Of a stretch of DNA of 62,498 nt, positions 8,017 to 16,641 are shown one piece after another (position 1 is the first letter of the stretch; each line of letters starts with the position of its first letter). Source of the stretch: RGIG4608 sp045606265 (lineage in GTDB: Bacteria > Bacillota > Clostridia > Oscillospirales > CAG-272); assembly GCA_045606265.1 (NCBI GenBank), contig JAZURO010000043.1, positions 1-62,498 on the forward strand. Reading direction: 5' to 3'. The translations under genes were made by a program, and so were the position numbers. Below the pieces are notes generated by a model. That model was not told where the DNA came from. It saw nothing but the letters and a program-made list of their open reading frames with translations, and made no database searches.

Positions 8017-8943
8017 TTATTTGTTTGTAAGTTTAGCGATTTCTTCAGCAAAGTTTTCTTCTCTCTTCTGAATGCCTTCGCCTTTTTCAAATCTGCAATA
8101 ACCTGTAACTGTGATGTTACCGCCAAATTCCTTAGCGCACTGTGCTACGTACTGAGAAACCTTAAGGGAATCTTCTTTTACGTATGCCTGTTCAAGCAAG
8201 CAGTTGTTGTCATAGAACTTACCGATTCTACCAAGAACCATCTTTTCGATGATCTGAGGAGGCTTCTTGGAGTTAACGGGATCGTTAGCGATCTGAGCCA
8301 TAAGGATTGACTTTTCTTCTTCGATAACAGAAGCAGGAACAGCTTCCTTATTAAGATACGCAACGGGATATGCACCAACCTGAAGTGCGATATTCTTTGC
8401 AAACTCAGCAAAACCGGGATGATTTACAGCTGCGTCATCAGCGTCAAAAGATACGATTACGCCGATAGAACCAAGACCGTGAATATATGTGCTTGTTGTA
8501 CCTTCAACAAGTACGAAACGACGTACGTCAAGCTTTTCACCGATCATAGCGATTTTTTCAACAAGAGAATCCTTAACGAGAGTCTCTGTACCGTCAAACT
8601 TTGTATTAAGGAGAGCTTCAAGATCAGCGGGCTTATTTGCGATAACTGTTCTGAGGAGTCCCTTAACGAATTCCTTAAATGTATCGTTCTTAGCAACGAA
8701 GTCTGTTTCGGAGTTAACCTCAACCATAGCTGTTACGTTACCAACTGTCATAATATCAACGATACCTTCAGCAGCGATTCTGCTTTCTTTCTTAGCTGCA
8801 GTTGCAAGTCCCTTTTCACGAAGAATCTTAACTGCTGCATCGATGTCGCCGTGAGCCTCAACAAGAGCCTTCTTGCAGTCCATCATACCAAGTCCGGTCT
8901 TTGCACGCAAAGCCGCAACGTCTTTTGCTGTAATATTAGCCAT
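8017..8943 (-). CDS. tsf: Translation elongation factor Ts
   Basis: EF-Ts recycles EF-Tu by displacing GDP in the cytoplasm. The 308-residue protein starts with the UBA-like N-terminal domain (MANITAKDVAALRAKTGLGMMDCKKAL). It has the TDFVAKN motif that inserts into EF-Tu near residue 80, followed by the two-lobed dimerisation core. Length is slightly above the 280-295 usual for the family. The start has TGAGGATAAA upstream. It lies 26 bp after rpsB in the conserved rpsB-tsf order. Confidence 0.97.
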   Translation of the reverse strand: MANITAKDVAALRAKTGLGMMDCKKALVEAHGDIDAAVKILREKGLATAAKKESRIAAEGIVDIMTVGNVTAMVEVNSETDFVAKNDTFKEFVKGLLRTVIANKPADLEALLNTKFDGTETLVKDSLVEKIAMIGEKLDVRRFVLVEGTTSTYIHGLGSIGVIVSFDADDAAVNHPGFAEFAKNIALQVGAYPVAYLNKEAVPASVIEEEKSILMAQIANDPVNSKKPPQIIEKMVLGRIGKFYDNNCLLEQAYVKEDSLKVSQYVAQCAKEFGGNITVTGYCRFEKGEGIQKREENFAEEIAKLTNK

Positions 8944-8969
8944 TATTTTATCCTCACTTAATATTAAAA

Positions 8970-9707
8970 TTATTCTGCAACTTCTTCAGCAGCTACTTCT
9001 GTTGCTTCCTCAGCAACTGTCTGTTCGCCCTGTCTTCCTTCGATAACTGCGTCAGCGATTACGGAAGAGATAAGCTTGATAGCGCGGATAGCGTCATCGT
9101 TACCGGGGATTACGTAGTCAGCATCGTCGGGATCACAGTTTGTGTCAACGATAGCAACAACGGGAATACCGAGTTTCTTTGCTTCGAGAACTGCATTTCT
9201 TTCCTTCTTGGGGTCAACGATGAAAATAGCAGCGGGAAGTGTATCCATATTCTTGATACCGCCGTAGCTCTTCTCAAGGTCGAAGATTTCTTTCTGCTTA
9301 ACAGCAACTTCCTTCTTGGGAAGAAGATCGAATGTACCGTCTTCCTGCATCTTAGTAAGAGCGTTAAGACGAGCGATAGACTTTTTAATTGTCTTGTGGT
9401 TTGTGAGCATACCACCGGGCCAACGAACGTTTACGTAGTACATACCGCAACGAGTAGCTTCTTCTTTGATAGCATCAGTTGCCTGCTTTTTTGTACCAAC
9501 AAAGAGAACGTTTCCGCCATCTGCAGCGATGTCACGGATGAACATGTACGCTTCTTCAAACTTCTTAACTGTTTTCTGAAGGTCGATGATGTAGATACCG
9601 TTTCTTTCTGTGAAGATGTACTCACTCATTTTGGGGTTCCATCTTCTTGTGTGATGTCCAAAATGGACGCCAGCTTCAAGGAGCTGCTTGATTGAAATAA
9701 TTGACAT
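8970..9707 (-). CDS. rpsB: 30S ribosomal protein S2
   Basis: The 245-residue protein begins MSIISIKQLLEAGVHFGHHT and has the S2 signatures RRWNPKMSEYIFTERNG and NVRWPGGMLTNHKTIKKSI. The start at 9707 is chosen because it follows AAGGAGGACA at 7 bp and begins at the conserved N-terminus; an upstream Met at 9758 is not supported. The last 15 residues are an Ala/Glu-rich acidic tail (TEVAAEEVAE), common in Clostridia S2. It heads the rpsB-tsf operon. Confidence 0.97.
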   Translation of the reverse strand: MSIISIKQLLEAGVHFGHHTRRWNPKMSEYIFTERNGIYIIDLQKTVKKFEEAYMFIRDIAADGGNVLFVGTKKQATDAIKEEATRCGMYYVNVRWPGGMLTNHKTIKKSIARLNALTKMQEDGTFDLLPKKEVAVKQKEIFDLEKSYGGIKNMDTLPAAIFIVDPKKERNAVLEAKKLGIPVVAIVDTNCDPDDADYVIPGNDDAIRAIKLISSVIADAVIEGRQGEQTVAEEATEVAAEEVAE

Positions 9708-9847
9708 TTTTAATGTCCTCCTTCGGTTTTTTCCACCACAATAAGCGAACAATCGCAATCACTCTTTTCAAGTGACACCGGCATTGTTTCGTGCCCTTGT
9801 GTGTGTATTTTTTAATTTTGCACGGCTTTGCCGCACAATTACAAAAG
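9708..9847 (-). promoter_or_regulatory. Long 5' leader of rpsB, possible S2 autoregulatory region
   Basis: About 130 nt separate the promoter from rpsB with no open frame. On the minus strand the leader carries a small CGGC-AAA-GCCG stem in GTGCGGCAAAGCCGTGC followed by an A/T-rich tract. Ribosomal protein leaders often bind their own product. I cannot match this one to a known S2 leader, so the regulatory call is inference. Confidence 0.35.
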
Positions 9848-9877
9848 ATTATAACATATACTATATACCAATTTCAA
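9848..9877 (-). promoter_or_regulatory. Sigma-A promoter of rpsB-tsf
   Basis: Minus strand TTGAAA (9877-9872), 18-bp spacer, TATAAT (9853-9848). Confidence 0.7.
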
Positions 9878-9912
9878 GAGCAGTTTGAAAAGTTTACAAT
9901 TTATTAACATTT

Positions 9913-10200
9913 TCAGTCAAAAAACTTCTTTTTTCTCCTCTTACAAAATGCTTGGAGCTCAGTTGATGTAAATCTTACAAGAATAGTATCCTCACCGATA
10001 CACTCAATTTTGCACCAGGGAATCATAATGGATTCCCCTGCTCCAAGTCCCAAAAATCCCCCGCCCCTTTCCACTATGAGCCCAACTATCTGTGCTGTAC
10101 ATTTATTAAACTCAAAGTCGCAAGCATAACCAAGACGTGCGCCGTCACAAAGGTTTATTATCTCCTTTTTGCGAAGATCCTCAGTACTGATAATATCCAT
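9913..10200 (-). CDS. YlmC/YmxH-family PRC-barrel sporulation protein
   Basis: The 95-residue protein is a single PRC-barrel domain. It has the YlmC/YmxH pattern: DLRKKEIINLCDGARLG, a GLGAGES turn and a conserved MIPWCKIECIGEDTILVR. Family members in Clostridia and Bacilli are annotated as sporulation proteins, with no defined reaction. It follows spoIIIAH in the same direction, immediately after that gene's terminator (AAGGAGGAAAT site), so it is either read through from spoIIIA or served by a promoter not seen here. That position supports a sporulation role. Confidence 0.88.
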   Translation of the reverse strand: MDIISTEDLRKKEIINLCDGARLGYACDFEFNKCTAQIVGLIVERGGGFLGLGAGESIMIPWCKIECIGEDTILVRFTSTELQAFCKRRKKKFFD

Positions 10201-10217
10201 ATTTCCTCCTTTATGCT

Positions 10218-10245
10218 AAAAGCACCGACATTTGTCGGTGCTTTT
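10218..10245 (-). terminator. Terminator of the spoIIIA operon
   Basis: AAAAGCACCGACA / TGTCGGTGCTTTT hairpin, 2 bp after the spoIIIAH stop. The next gene starts only about 17 bp further on. Confidence 0.85.
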
Positions 10246-10247
10246 CG

Positions 10248-10847
10248 TTAGTTTTTCTGTATGTACTTAACGTTTACAGGTTTAATTCCTGCCTGCTCAT
10301 AAACGATCTCGTTGATCTGTGACATATGACTTGCCAAGAGTCCGTCAGTCATAACAACAACTGTGCACATACCGTCATTGATTATTGCGATACACTGCTC
10401 AAAGCCCTTAGCCATTACCATCGCCTCAATATTTGCTTCTGCCTCAATATTGTTTGCAATAGTAGCTATGTCTTCAAGAGCCTGCGCTTTTTCTGCGCTG
10501 TCCGTATCTGCGCTGTCAACCACACTTTGAAGAACTGCGAGTGCCTCTTCCCTTGCTCTGTCACGGCTTACCTGTGTTGATGCAAAATACGCAAGAACTT
10601 CGTCGGTTTCCTCTTCGACCACATTGCCCGCTGTTCCGCTGCCGTCACCATAATCATAGCCCTCGTCATTATTATCGGCAAAAAGCACCCAGTTAAGACA
10701 TATTGCTACTCCGACAAGAAGAACAGCTCCTATAATGATGAGATTTCTTCTTCCTATCTTAGCCAAAAAGTCTTTAACTCTATCGAGTACGCTTACCTCT
10801 GCCTCCACTTCGGTTTCGATCAATTCGTACTTTTCTTCTGTATTCAT
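10248..10847 (-). CDS. spoIIIAH: Stage III sporulation protein AH
   Basis: SpoIIIAH sits in the mother-cell membrane and pairs with forespore SpoIIQ across the intermembrane space, forming the ring channel. The 199-residue protein has a short acidic cytoplasmic start, one membrane segment at about residues 34-54 (NLIIIGAVLLVGVAICLNWV), an acidic linker, and the C-terminal YscJ/FliF-like ring-building domain ending GIKPVNVKYIQKN. The ATG at 10847 follows CGGAGGAG; an earlier Met lacks a ribosome site. It is the last gene of the spoIIIA operon, ended by a terminator. Confidence 0.92.
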   Translation of the reverse strand: MNTEEKYELIETEVEAEVSVLDRVKDFLAKIGRRNLIIIGAVLLVGVAICLNWVLFADNNDEGYDYGDGSGTAGNVVEEETDEVLAYFASTQVSRDRAREEALAVLQSVVDSADTDSAEKAQALEDIATIANNIEAEANIEAMVMAKGFEQCIAIINDGMCTVVVMTDGLLASHMSQINEIVYEQAGIKPVNVKYIQKN

Positions 10848-10919
10848 AAAACTCCTCCGTTCATTTTTGAAGTACACTATATGTATATTCACAGATTTGG
10901 TGTTTAGAACATATAATGC

Positions 10920-11429
10920 TTACTTTTTTCCTTCCGCAACGTAAATTTTGTTTTTTGGCACGTTATATGCCGATGAAATAAGATTGATTATCTGATTGGC
11001 TACCAGGGGATTTCCACCTCCTTTACAGACAACGGCAACACCGCAAATGCTTGGCATCTTTTCAAGAACGCAAACCATACTTTCGTCATTCCCCGATCCT
11101 ATCGTAACGTATTTTTTCTCGGAATTTATGCCGCTTGAGGTTTCTTTGCTTTGCTCGTTATATGCATAGACCGTTTCAAATCCCGAGTCAAAATAGACGG
11201 TTACGCTCACATTTGAAACTCCGTTGATTTTAGAACACAATCCACCTATTTTATTTTCTAGGTCCTGTGCGTATTTTGAAAGACGTTCCTCATCACTTAC
11301 TGCACCCCCCATACTTTTTGAGGTGCTTGGTAAAACAAGCAAAAGGAGTCCCAAAATCAGTAATGCAAGAACGATTAACGTATTCTTTCTATTCTTGATA
11401 TGCTCTATAAAGCCAATATTCTTTTTCAT
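10920..11429 (-). CDS. spoIIIAG: Stage III sporulation protein AG
   Basis: SpoIIIAG forms large rings in the feeding-tube channel of the engulfed forespore. The 169-residue protein has one N-terminal membrane segment at about residues 17-36 (LIVLALLILGLLLLVLPS). A ring-building domain follows (LENKIGGLCSKINGVSNVSVTVYFDSG), and the C-terminus is VANQIINLISSAYNVPKNKIYVAEG. The start at 11429 has GGAGAG upstream. It lies 11 bp after spoIIIAF. Confidence 0.92.
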   Translation of the reverse strand: MKKNIGFIEHIKNRKNTLIVLALLILGLLLLVLPSTSKSMGGAVSDEERLSKYAQDLENKIGGLCSKINGVSNVSVTVYFDSGFETVYAYNEQSKETSSGINSEKKYVTIGSGNDESMVCVLEKMPSICGVAVVCKGGGNPLVANQIINLISSAYNVPKNKIYVAEGKK

Positions 11430-11440
11430 AATTCTCTCCA

Positions 11441-11935
11441 TTATTCTATTAACACATCGCAATTGCAATCAAGCATTTTTTTGAAATAATCTTCTATGAT
11501 ATATGGATTTTTGAATATGGATTTTCCCGACAACAGAATCTTAATATGGGAGACCTTTAAGTTTCCTTCTATATGTACGGTTGAAATCGTAACATTACAT
11601 TCACTATCAGGAATACCGTATTCTTCAAGTAAAATCTTCTCTATTGCACCCTTTAATTCTTCCACGGAGAAAGAGCTGAGATAATCGTTAAATATTTTAC
11701 CGTATTCGCTTTCTTCATTATCACCGCTGTCAATTATACTGTCCTTGATGTTTTGAAGCTCATCACCATTCAATAAATCCATCATATTTTTCATTGGCGA
11801 AACGATAACGCACAAAACGATCAGCATACCTATCATTTTACTGTATTTCCCAATGCCGCCACCCCCAGGCGAAACAACGTTATATATTCCAACGCAAACA
11901 GAAGCCGTTATTATTGTTACTAAATAGCTTTTCAT
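11441..11935 (-). CDS. spoIIIAF: Stage III sporulation protein AF
   Basis: The 164-residue protein has two N-terminal membrane segments separated by a short Gly-rich turn (VSPGGGGIGKYSK, then MIGMLIVLCVIVSPMKNMMDLL). A soluble domain with the SpoIIIAF pattern of acidic helices plus beta strands follows. It is part of the SpoIIIA-SpoIIQ complex that keeps sigma-G active in the forespore. The start at 11935 has TGAGGTG upstream; an earlier in-frame Met at 12007 would overlap spoIIIAE by 64 bp and has no ribosome site. Confidence 0.9.
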   Translation of the reverse strand: MKSYLVTIITASVCVGIYNVVSPGGGGIGKYSKMIGMLIVLCVIVSPMKNMMDLLNGDELQNIKDSIIDSGDNEESEYGKIFNDYLSSFSVEELKGAIEKILLEEYGIPDSECNVTISTVHIEGNLKVSHIKILLSGKSIFKNPYIIEDYFKKMLDCNCDVLIE

Positions 11936-11943
11936 TTTACACC

Positions 11944-13077
11944 TCATATCAAGGGGGACGAGCATTTGGCAAATACGGTAATAAGCAAAAGTAACGTTAT
12001 TGCACATATTGAAATAATTGCGAGAACATATCCGTAAATGCTCGACATTTCAAGCAATACCTTTCCCTCTCTTTCGCAACCTAAAAGCCCCGCTATTGCA
12101 TTTGAAATTGTAAAGCCGAGTCTATACAGCGCTATTGAAATAAACGTGGGCAATATCATAAGCAACAGAATAACGATTAGCAACACACCCACGTTTGAAC
12201 GCAAATATTCAATGCTTGCACCTGCGGTTCTCAATGTCTCTCCGATCGTTCCTCCAACCACGGGTATCATCTTGGAAGCAAGCATTTTGGCTGTTTTTGA
12301 GGTGAAAGTGTCCGCCTTGCTTGCAAGCAGAGTTTGGGTGGATATAACGGTTGTAAAAAGCAGCATTATCATTCCGATAAAAAATGTAAATGCTTTTTTT
12401 ATCGCATTACTAAGCGGCAAAATATTACTCTCTCCGATAAATGAAGATGCGAGAGTCAGTCCCAAACATACCCCCAGTATCATTTCAAGCGAAATTACGC
12501 AAACGTTCTCGAGTATTGAAAGGAAAACAATCAATCCGTAATTGTGAACAAGAGCGCTTGTTACGTTTCCTCCCATTGCGTATATGGTGCAAATAACAGG
12601 TGATATCGTATTTGTAAACACCTTGATTTCTTCAAGCAGCATCATTGCGTTTTGTAATGGCTCTTGTGATATTTGAAGAACGGTAAGCACCAAAGCCATA
12701 GCCGTAACCAGATTGATGACGTGCTCAGTCGTTGGATTATTTATGCTGTTTTTCAACATATTCAAAACTGAACACAGAACGAGAAGTCCAACAATGATTG
12801 CAAGTGATGAAAGTATTTTTTTAATGTTTAATCCAAGTAAATCAAAAAATGTGTCAAATAAGTATTCCCAAGAGGTCAGTTCCTTTGTTCCATCTGCTAT
12901 TTCATCAATATTATCCGAGAAAATAGCATCGGGAAGCATATTCGCTATATCGTTTGGCAAGGAATCAAGCATATCTTCATATTCTTCGGGCAACAGTTCG
13001 CTTTCTTGTGCGCTGACATCGAAACACGGCAAAAACAATGCAAAGAATATACATAAAACAGATATTATTCTTACCAT
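11944..13077 (-). CDS. spoIIIAE: Stage III sporulation protein AE
   Basis: The 377-residue polytopic protein starts with a probable signal peptide (MVRIISVLCIFFALFLPCFDVSA) and a short acidic exported segment. About seven to eight membrane helices follow, including the conserved EIKVFTNTISPVICTIYAMGG and SKMIPVVGGTIGETLRTAG. It is an export-apparatus-like membrane component of the SpoIIIA channel. The start overlaps the spoIIIAD end by 7 bp, with AGAGGAATT as ribosome site. Confidence 0.95.
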   Translation of the reverse strand: MVRIISVLCIFFALFLPCFDVSAQESELLPEEYEDMLDSLPNDIANMLPDAIFSDNIDEIADGTKELTSWEYLFDTFFDLLGLNIKKILSSLAIIVGLLVLCSVLNMLKNSINNPTTEHVINLVTAMALVLTVLQISQEPLQNAMMLLEEIKVFTNTISPVICTIYAMGGNVTSALVHNYGLIVFLSILENVCVISLEMILGVCLGLTLASSFIGESNILPLSNAIKKAFTFFIGMIMLLFTTVISTQTLLASKADTFTSKTAKMLASKMIPVVGGTIGETLRTAGASIEYLRSNVGVLLIVILLLMILPTFISIALYRLGFTISNAIAGLLGCEREGKVLLEMSSIYGYVLAIISICAITLLLLITVFAKCSSPLI

Positions 13078-13460
13078 GACAAAAATTCCTCTGACATTGA
13101 AATTATATTTTTTATCAAAGGCAAACTCAAAACGACTATCTCCATTTTTCCAACGGTTTCAATACCGAAAGCAATACTGTTTTCACCGCATTCACGGCAC
13201 ATTTCACTCGATATCTGTGTCATATACGATATAGCAAGAGTTTTTAATATTATTTCCATATATTCAAGCGGAACGGTATGCCCCATAATTCCGTTTATGA
13301 ACTTAATCACAGGCGCTATCAATGCTATAATTACACCGAATATCAATATACTTGAAGCTAATCGCACGGGAATTAAAAATTCCCCGCGGTAGCTTTTTAT
13401 CAAGACACAAATCAAAGTGAAGACAATTCCAATCGCACATATCTTAAACGTATCACTCAA
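13071..13460 (-). CDS. spoIIIAD: Stage III sporulation protein AD
   Basis: The 129-residue protein has three to four membrane segments and the SpoIIIAD middle region (YMEIILKTLAISYMTQISSEMCRECGE). The start codon is TTG at 13460, embedded in the spoIIIAC stop (CTTGAG), indicating translational coupling. In the channel model SpoIIIAC and SpoIIIAD are the small export-like membrane subunits. Confidence 0.93.
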   Translation of the reverse strand: MSDTFKICAIGIVFTLICVLIKSYRGEFLIPVRLASSILIFGVIIALIAPVIKFINGIMGHTVPLEYMEIILKTLAISYMTQISSEMCRECGENSIAFGIETVGKMEIVVLSLPLIKNIISMSEEFLSW

Positions 13461-13651
13461 AGTTCAAACACATCCTTAATTCTGTCAAAAAGATCTCCGA
13501 TCTCACCTACGAGAATAAAAAACACAACGATTATCCCTGCAATTATTAACATCATTCCCTGCTCGTCCCGACCGGATTTATTAAGAATTTGCGCTACCAC
13601 CGAAACAATCAGCCCAACTCCCGCCACCTTCAAAATCAGTCCTAACTCCAT
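13457..13651 (-). CDS. spoIIIAC: Stage III sporulation protein AC
   Basis: The 64-residue protein has two membrane hairpin helices (LILKVAGVGLIVSVVAQIL and GMMLIIAGIIVVFFILV) joined by the conserved NKSGRDEQG loop. Size and loop match SpoIIIAC. GAAGGG precedes the ATG. It overlaps spoIIIAD by 4 bp. Confidence 0.95.
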   Translation of the reverse strand: MELGLILKVAGVGLIVSVVAQILNKSGRDEQGMMLIIAGIIVVFFILVGEIGDLFDRIKDVFEL

Positions 13652-13666
13652 AAATTTTCCCTTCTT

Positions 13667-14152
13667 TTATATCAACAAAAGTATCAGCGAAAAGGATGCT
13701 GAAACGCAAATTGCCAATCTCAGCTTCCTTTCTTTTATTCCTTTTTCTTTAAGCTTATCTCTCTCTTTTATCAGCTCCCCCCTGTAATAATCGCACAAGC
13801 GTAATTGCTCTGCCATATATCCTTGTCCGAAATCATTTGCGAACTGTCTGATAAGCTCTATGCATTCTTCTCCGCAATAAAATTTGGCGCTTTCGATCAG
13901 GTCGTCAAGCTTCGTTGCGTTTCTGTATTCCGTATCTATTCCGCAATTTTTGATCAATTCTTTATTACAACTTCTGATTATTGCATCTATGGGAAGTAAA
14001 AAGCACTCAATCTGATTTTTTATGTATTCAATAAGCGAAATATATGAATTGATTTGTTTTATCTTCATATTTTCATATCTTTGCATTTCAAAATACACGA
14101 TTAATCCTGAAAAAACAATACTTATGCTACCTGCTATTTTGTAAAAGGTCAT
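13667..14152 (-). CDS. spoIIIAB: Stage III sporulation protein AB
   Basis: The 161-residue protein has an N-terminal membrane segment, a cytoplasmic helical domain with the family pattern (GYMAEQLRLCDYYRGELIKERDKLKEKGIKE, quoted in parts) and a short C-terminal hydrophobic helix. It is the GspF/PilC-like subunit of the SpoIIIA complex. The ATG at 14152 follows GGAGCG and lies 26 bp inside spoIIIAA; an upstream GTG/ATG at 14215 has no ribosome site. Confidence 0.9.
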   Translation of the reverse strand: MTFYKIAGSISIVFSGLIVYFEMQRYENMKIKQINSYISLIEYIKNQIECFLLPIDAIIRSCNKELIKNCGIDTEYRNATKLDDLIESAKFYCGEECIELIRQFANDFGQGYMAEQLRLCDYYRGELIKERDKLKEKGIKERKLRLAICVSASFSLILLLI

Positions 14153-15014
14153 CAGCTTCGCTCCAAGAACAAATATTATATGTAAAATCCTTATTGTTTC
14201 CTCGCCTGATTCCAACGTAATAATCGAAAATTTTCGATTTATGGAGATTATTGATTCCCGTGTGTGAAAATATATCTAATACGTCAAATCCGTGACAGCT
14301 TGCAATTATCGGTATTCCTGCACCCTGCGCATCAGTAATCGCAGAGGCATCCTGCTCGTCCCCTATTTCGTCGCAAAAAATAATTTGCGCGTTCATAGTT
14401 CTTACCGCAATTTCAATCCCCTTTTTTCTTGGATAACCCGACAGCATACTTATAAGAAGATCTTTATTTTCAAGACCGTAGCACAGCTCCCCACGTGTAT
14501 CAATCACCGCACATCTCTTTGCAGTATATCCTTGTGAGATCTTTCGTATCATTGAACGAAGCAAGGTCGTTTTGCCAATCCCGGGCGGTGAATATATCAA
14601 TATTGATTTGTTTTCACAAAGCTTTATCATTTCGTTGCAATCAACGGAAATTGAGTGAGGCAGTCTGATTGCAAACTCATTAATTTCATATACTCCCACT
14701 ATAATTCCGTTTTCGACACTCGCTCTGCCTATTATCCCTATTCTTATGCCATCGTCAAGCGATATATATCCTTGGGAAATCGTATCTCTGAACGCATACA
14801 GTGAATAATGAGACGCGGCTTTTAGTATATTCATCATCTCATCATCATTGACAATACAGTTTATCAATACATTTTTGCCGTCCATCACAATATATGCTTG
14901 TCTGTTTCTTCTTATTCTGATTTCTTCAAGCAGCTTGTCTTTGTAAAGACTATTTTCTATGATTTTAATTAATCTTTGGGGCAATATTTCTTTCAATCTT
15001 GTTTTAACCAACAT
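14127..15014 (-). CDS. spoIIIAA: Stage III sporulation protein AA (secretion-type ATPase)
   Basis: SpoIIIAA is the cytoplasmic ATPase that powers the SpoIIIA channel in the mother cell. The 295-residue protein has the Walker A loop SPPGIGKTTLLRS near residue 144 and the Walker B-like IIFCDEIGDEQDA. The start at 15014 has AAAGGTGTGAGG upstream and begins the conserved region; the longer frame from 15068 lacks a ribosome site. It is the operon's first gene. A sigma-E promoter is expected just upstream; an imperfect CATATATA element at about 15042-15035 is the only candidate I see. Confidence 0.93.
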   Translation of the reverse strand: MLVKTRLKEILPQRLIKIIENSLYKDKLLEEIRIRRNRQAYIVMDGKNVLINCIVNDDEMMNILKAASHYSLYAFRDTISQGYISLDDGIRIGIIGRASVENGIIVGVYEINEFAIRLPHSISVDCNEMIKLCENKSILIYSPPGIGKTTLLRSMIRKISQGYTAKRCAVIDTRGELCYGLENKDLLISMLSGYPRKKGIEIAVRTMNAQIIFCDEIGDEQDASAITDAQGAGIPIIASCHGFDVLDIFSHTGINNLHKSKIFDYYVGIRRGNNKDFTYNICSWSEADDLLQNSR

Positions 15015-15085
15015 CCTCACACCTTTCTTGATAATATATATGCTGAAAAACATTAAAATATTACACAAAAATGGCGCTGATACTA

Positions 15086-15114
15086 TTGAATTTTTGGTTA
15101 ATATATGATAGAAT
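15086..15114 (+). promoter_or_regulatory. Sigma-A promoter of glpK
   Basis: TTGAAT (15086-15091), 17-bp spacer, TAGAAT (15109-15114), 30 bp before the glpK ATG. Confidence 0.65.
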
Positions 15115-15143
15115 TAATTATAAGTTCCCTTAAAGGAGGCATT

Positions 15144-16625
15144 ATGAAGAAATATATTTTGGCGCTTGATGAAGGAACAACGAGTGCAAGAAGTATTCTT
15201 TTCGATCACAAATGCAATATCGTAAGCTCTTCTCAACACGAGTTTGCTCAGTATTATCCCAAGCCCGGATGGGTAGAACAAGATCCGATGGAGATATATG
15301 CAAATCAATATGCCACGCTCACCGAATGTATCGCAAAAAGCGGTATTTCTCCCGAGGAGATTGCCGGAATCGGCATTACCAACCAGCGTGAAACAACTAT
15401 CATTTGGAACAAGAATACCGGAAAGCCCATATATAATGCAATTGTTTGGCAATGCAGAAGAACTGCCGACATTTGCGACGGGTTGGTTAACAACGGTTAT
15501 TCAGCATATATCCAACAAGCTACCGGACTTCGCATAGATGCCTATTTCAGCGGAACAAAGATAAAATGGATCCTTGATAACGTTGAAGGTGCCTATGAGA
15601 TGGCACAAAATGGTGAGCTTCTTTTCGGAACCGTTGATACTTGGATAATCTGGAAGCTAACCGATGGAAAAATACACGTTACGGATGCGACAAATGCTTC
15701 ACGAACTATGCTTTATAATATCGAAAAGGGCGAATGGGACGAAAAAATCCTTCAAATTCTTGACATTCCGAAATCAATTCTGCCAAAGGTTTGTTCAAGC
15801 AGCGAAATATACGGTCACGTTGATATTATGGGCGCTTCCATTCCTATTTGCGGTATTGCAGGCGACCAACAAGCTGCACTTTTCGGACAATGCTGTTTTG
15901 AAGACGGTGAAGCTAAAAATACATACGGTACGGGATGTTTCCTTCTCACTCATACAGGTAACAGAAGAATAAGCTCCAAAAACGGTCTTATTACAACAAT
16001 AGCCGCAACCGAACAGGGACGCCCCACAGAATATGCTCTTGAGGGCTCAGTTTTCGTCGGTGGTGCAGTTATTCAGTGGCTCAGAGATGAGTTAAGAGTA
16101 ATAAACGAATCGAAGGACAGCGAGTATTTTGCCCGCAAGGTAAAGGACAGTGCAGGCGTTTATCTTGTACCCGCATTCGCAGGTCTTGGTGCGCCCTATT
16201 GGGATATGCACGCAAGGGGTATAATTACAGGTCTTACAAGAGGTGCAAATATTTACCACATAATTCGCGCAGCACTTGAATCCATTGCATATCAATCAAA
16301 TGACGTTATCAGTTCTATGGAGGCAGATACGGGTGTACATCTTTCTTCATTGAAGGTAGATGGAGGCGCCTCGGCAAACAGCTTTCTTATGCAATTTCAA
16401 AGCGATATTTCAGACGTTGCTGTATTCAGACCTGTTACAACTGAGGCAACGGCTCAGGGTGCTGCATTCCTTGCAGGTCTTGCGGTTGGATTTTTTAAGG
16501 ACAGAAACGAACTCAAATCCATTGTGAAAAGCAAGGATTCCTTTATACCGAGCATAGATAAAGAGAAACGCACTGAGCTTCTTGCTGGCTGGGCGAATGC
16601 AATTGAAGCTTGTAAAAAACAATAG
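15144..16625 (+). CDS. glpK: Glycerol kinase
   Basis: FGGY-family kinase, ATP + glycerol to glycerol-3-phosphate, in the cytoplasm. The 493-residue protein matches GlpK length and motifs: LALDEGTTSARSILFD at the start, GIGITNQRETT near residue 77, NTYGTGCFLL, the signature GLGAPYWDMHARG and the C-terminal VDGGASANSFLMQFQSD. The start at 15144 follows AAAGGAGGC. A lipase-like gene begins 16 bp downstream, suggesting that glycerol comes from acylglycerols. No glycerol facilitator is present here. Confidence 0.96.
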   Translation: MKKYILALDEGTTSARSILFDHKCNIVSSSQHEFAQYYPKPGWVEQDPMEIYANQYATLTECIAKSGISPEEIAGIGITNQRETTIIWNKNTGKPIYNAIVWQCRRTADICDGLVNNGYSAYIQQATGLRIDAYFSGTKIKWILDNVEGAYEMAQNGELLFGTVDTWIIWKLTDGKIHVTDATNASRTMLYNIEKGEWDEKILQILDIPKSILPKVCSSSEIYGHVDIMGASIPICGIAGDQQAALFGQCCFEDGEAKNTYGTGCFLLTHTGNRRISSKNGLITTIAATEQGRPTEYALEGSVFVGGAVIQWLRDELRVINESKDSEYFARKVKDSAGVYLVPAFAGLGAPYWDMHARGIITGLTRGANIYHIIRAALESIAYQSNDVISSMEADTGVHLSSLKVDGGASANSFLMQFQSDISDVAVFRPVTTEATAQGAAFLAGLAVGFFKDRNELKSIVKSKDSFIPSIDKEKRTELLAGWANAIEACKKQ

Positions 16626-16641
16626 TTTTCAGGAGGTATAT

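Noticed and set aside
8419..8961. Long plus-strand frame opposite tsf
   Set aside because: Shadow of the biased codon use of tsf on the other strand; tsf itself is unambiguous and no ribosome site precedes the frame.
15015..15070. Sigma-E promoter for spoIIIA
   Set aside because: A CATATATA element and an upstream AATATT are present but the -10 misses a conserved T and the spacing is only approximate, so it was not listed as a feature.
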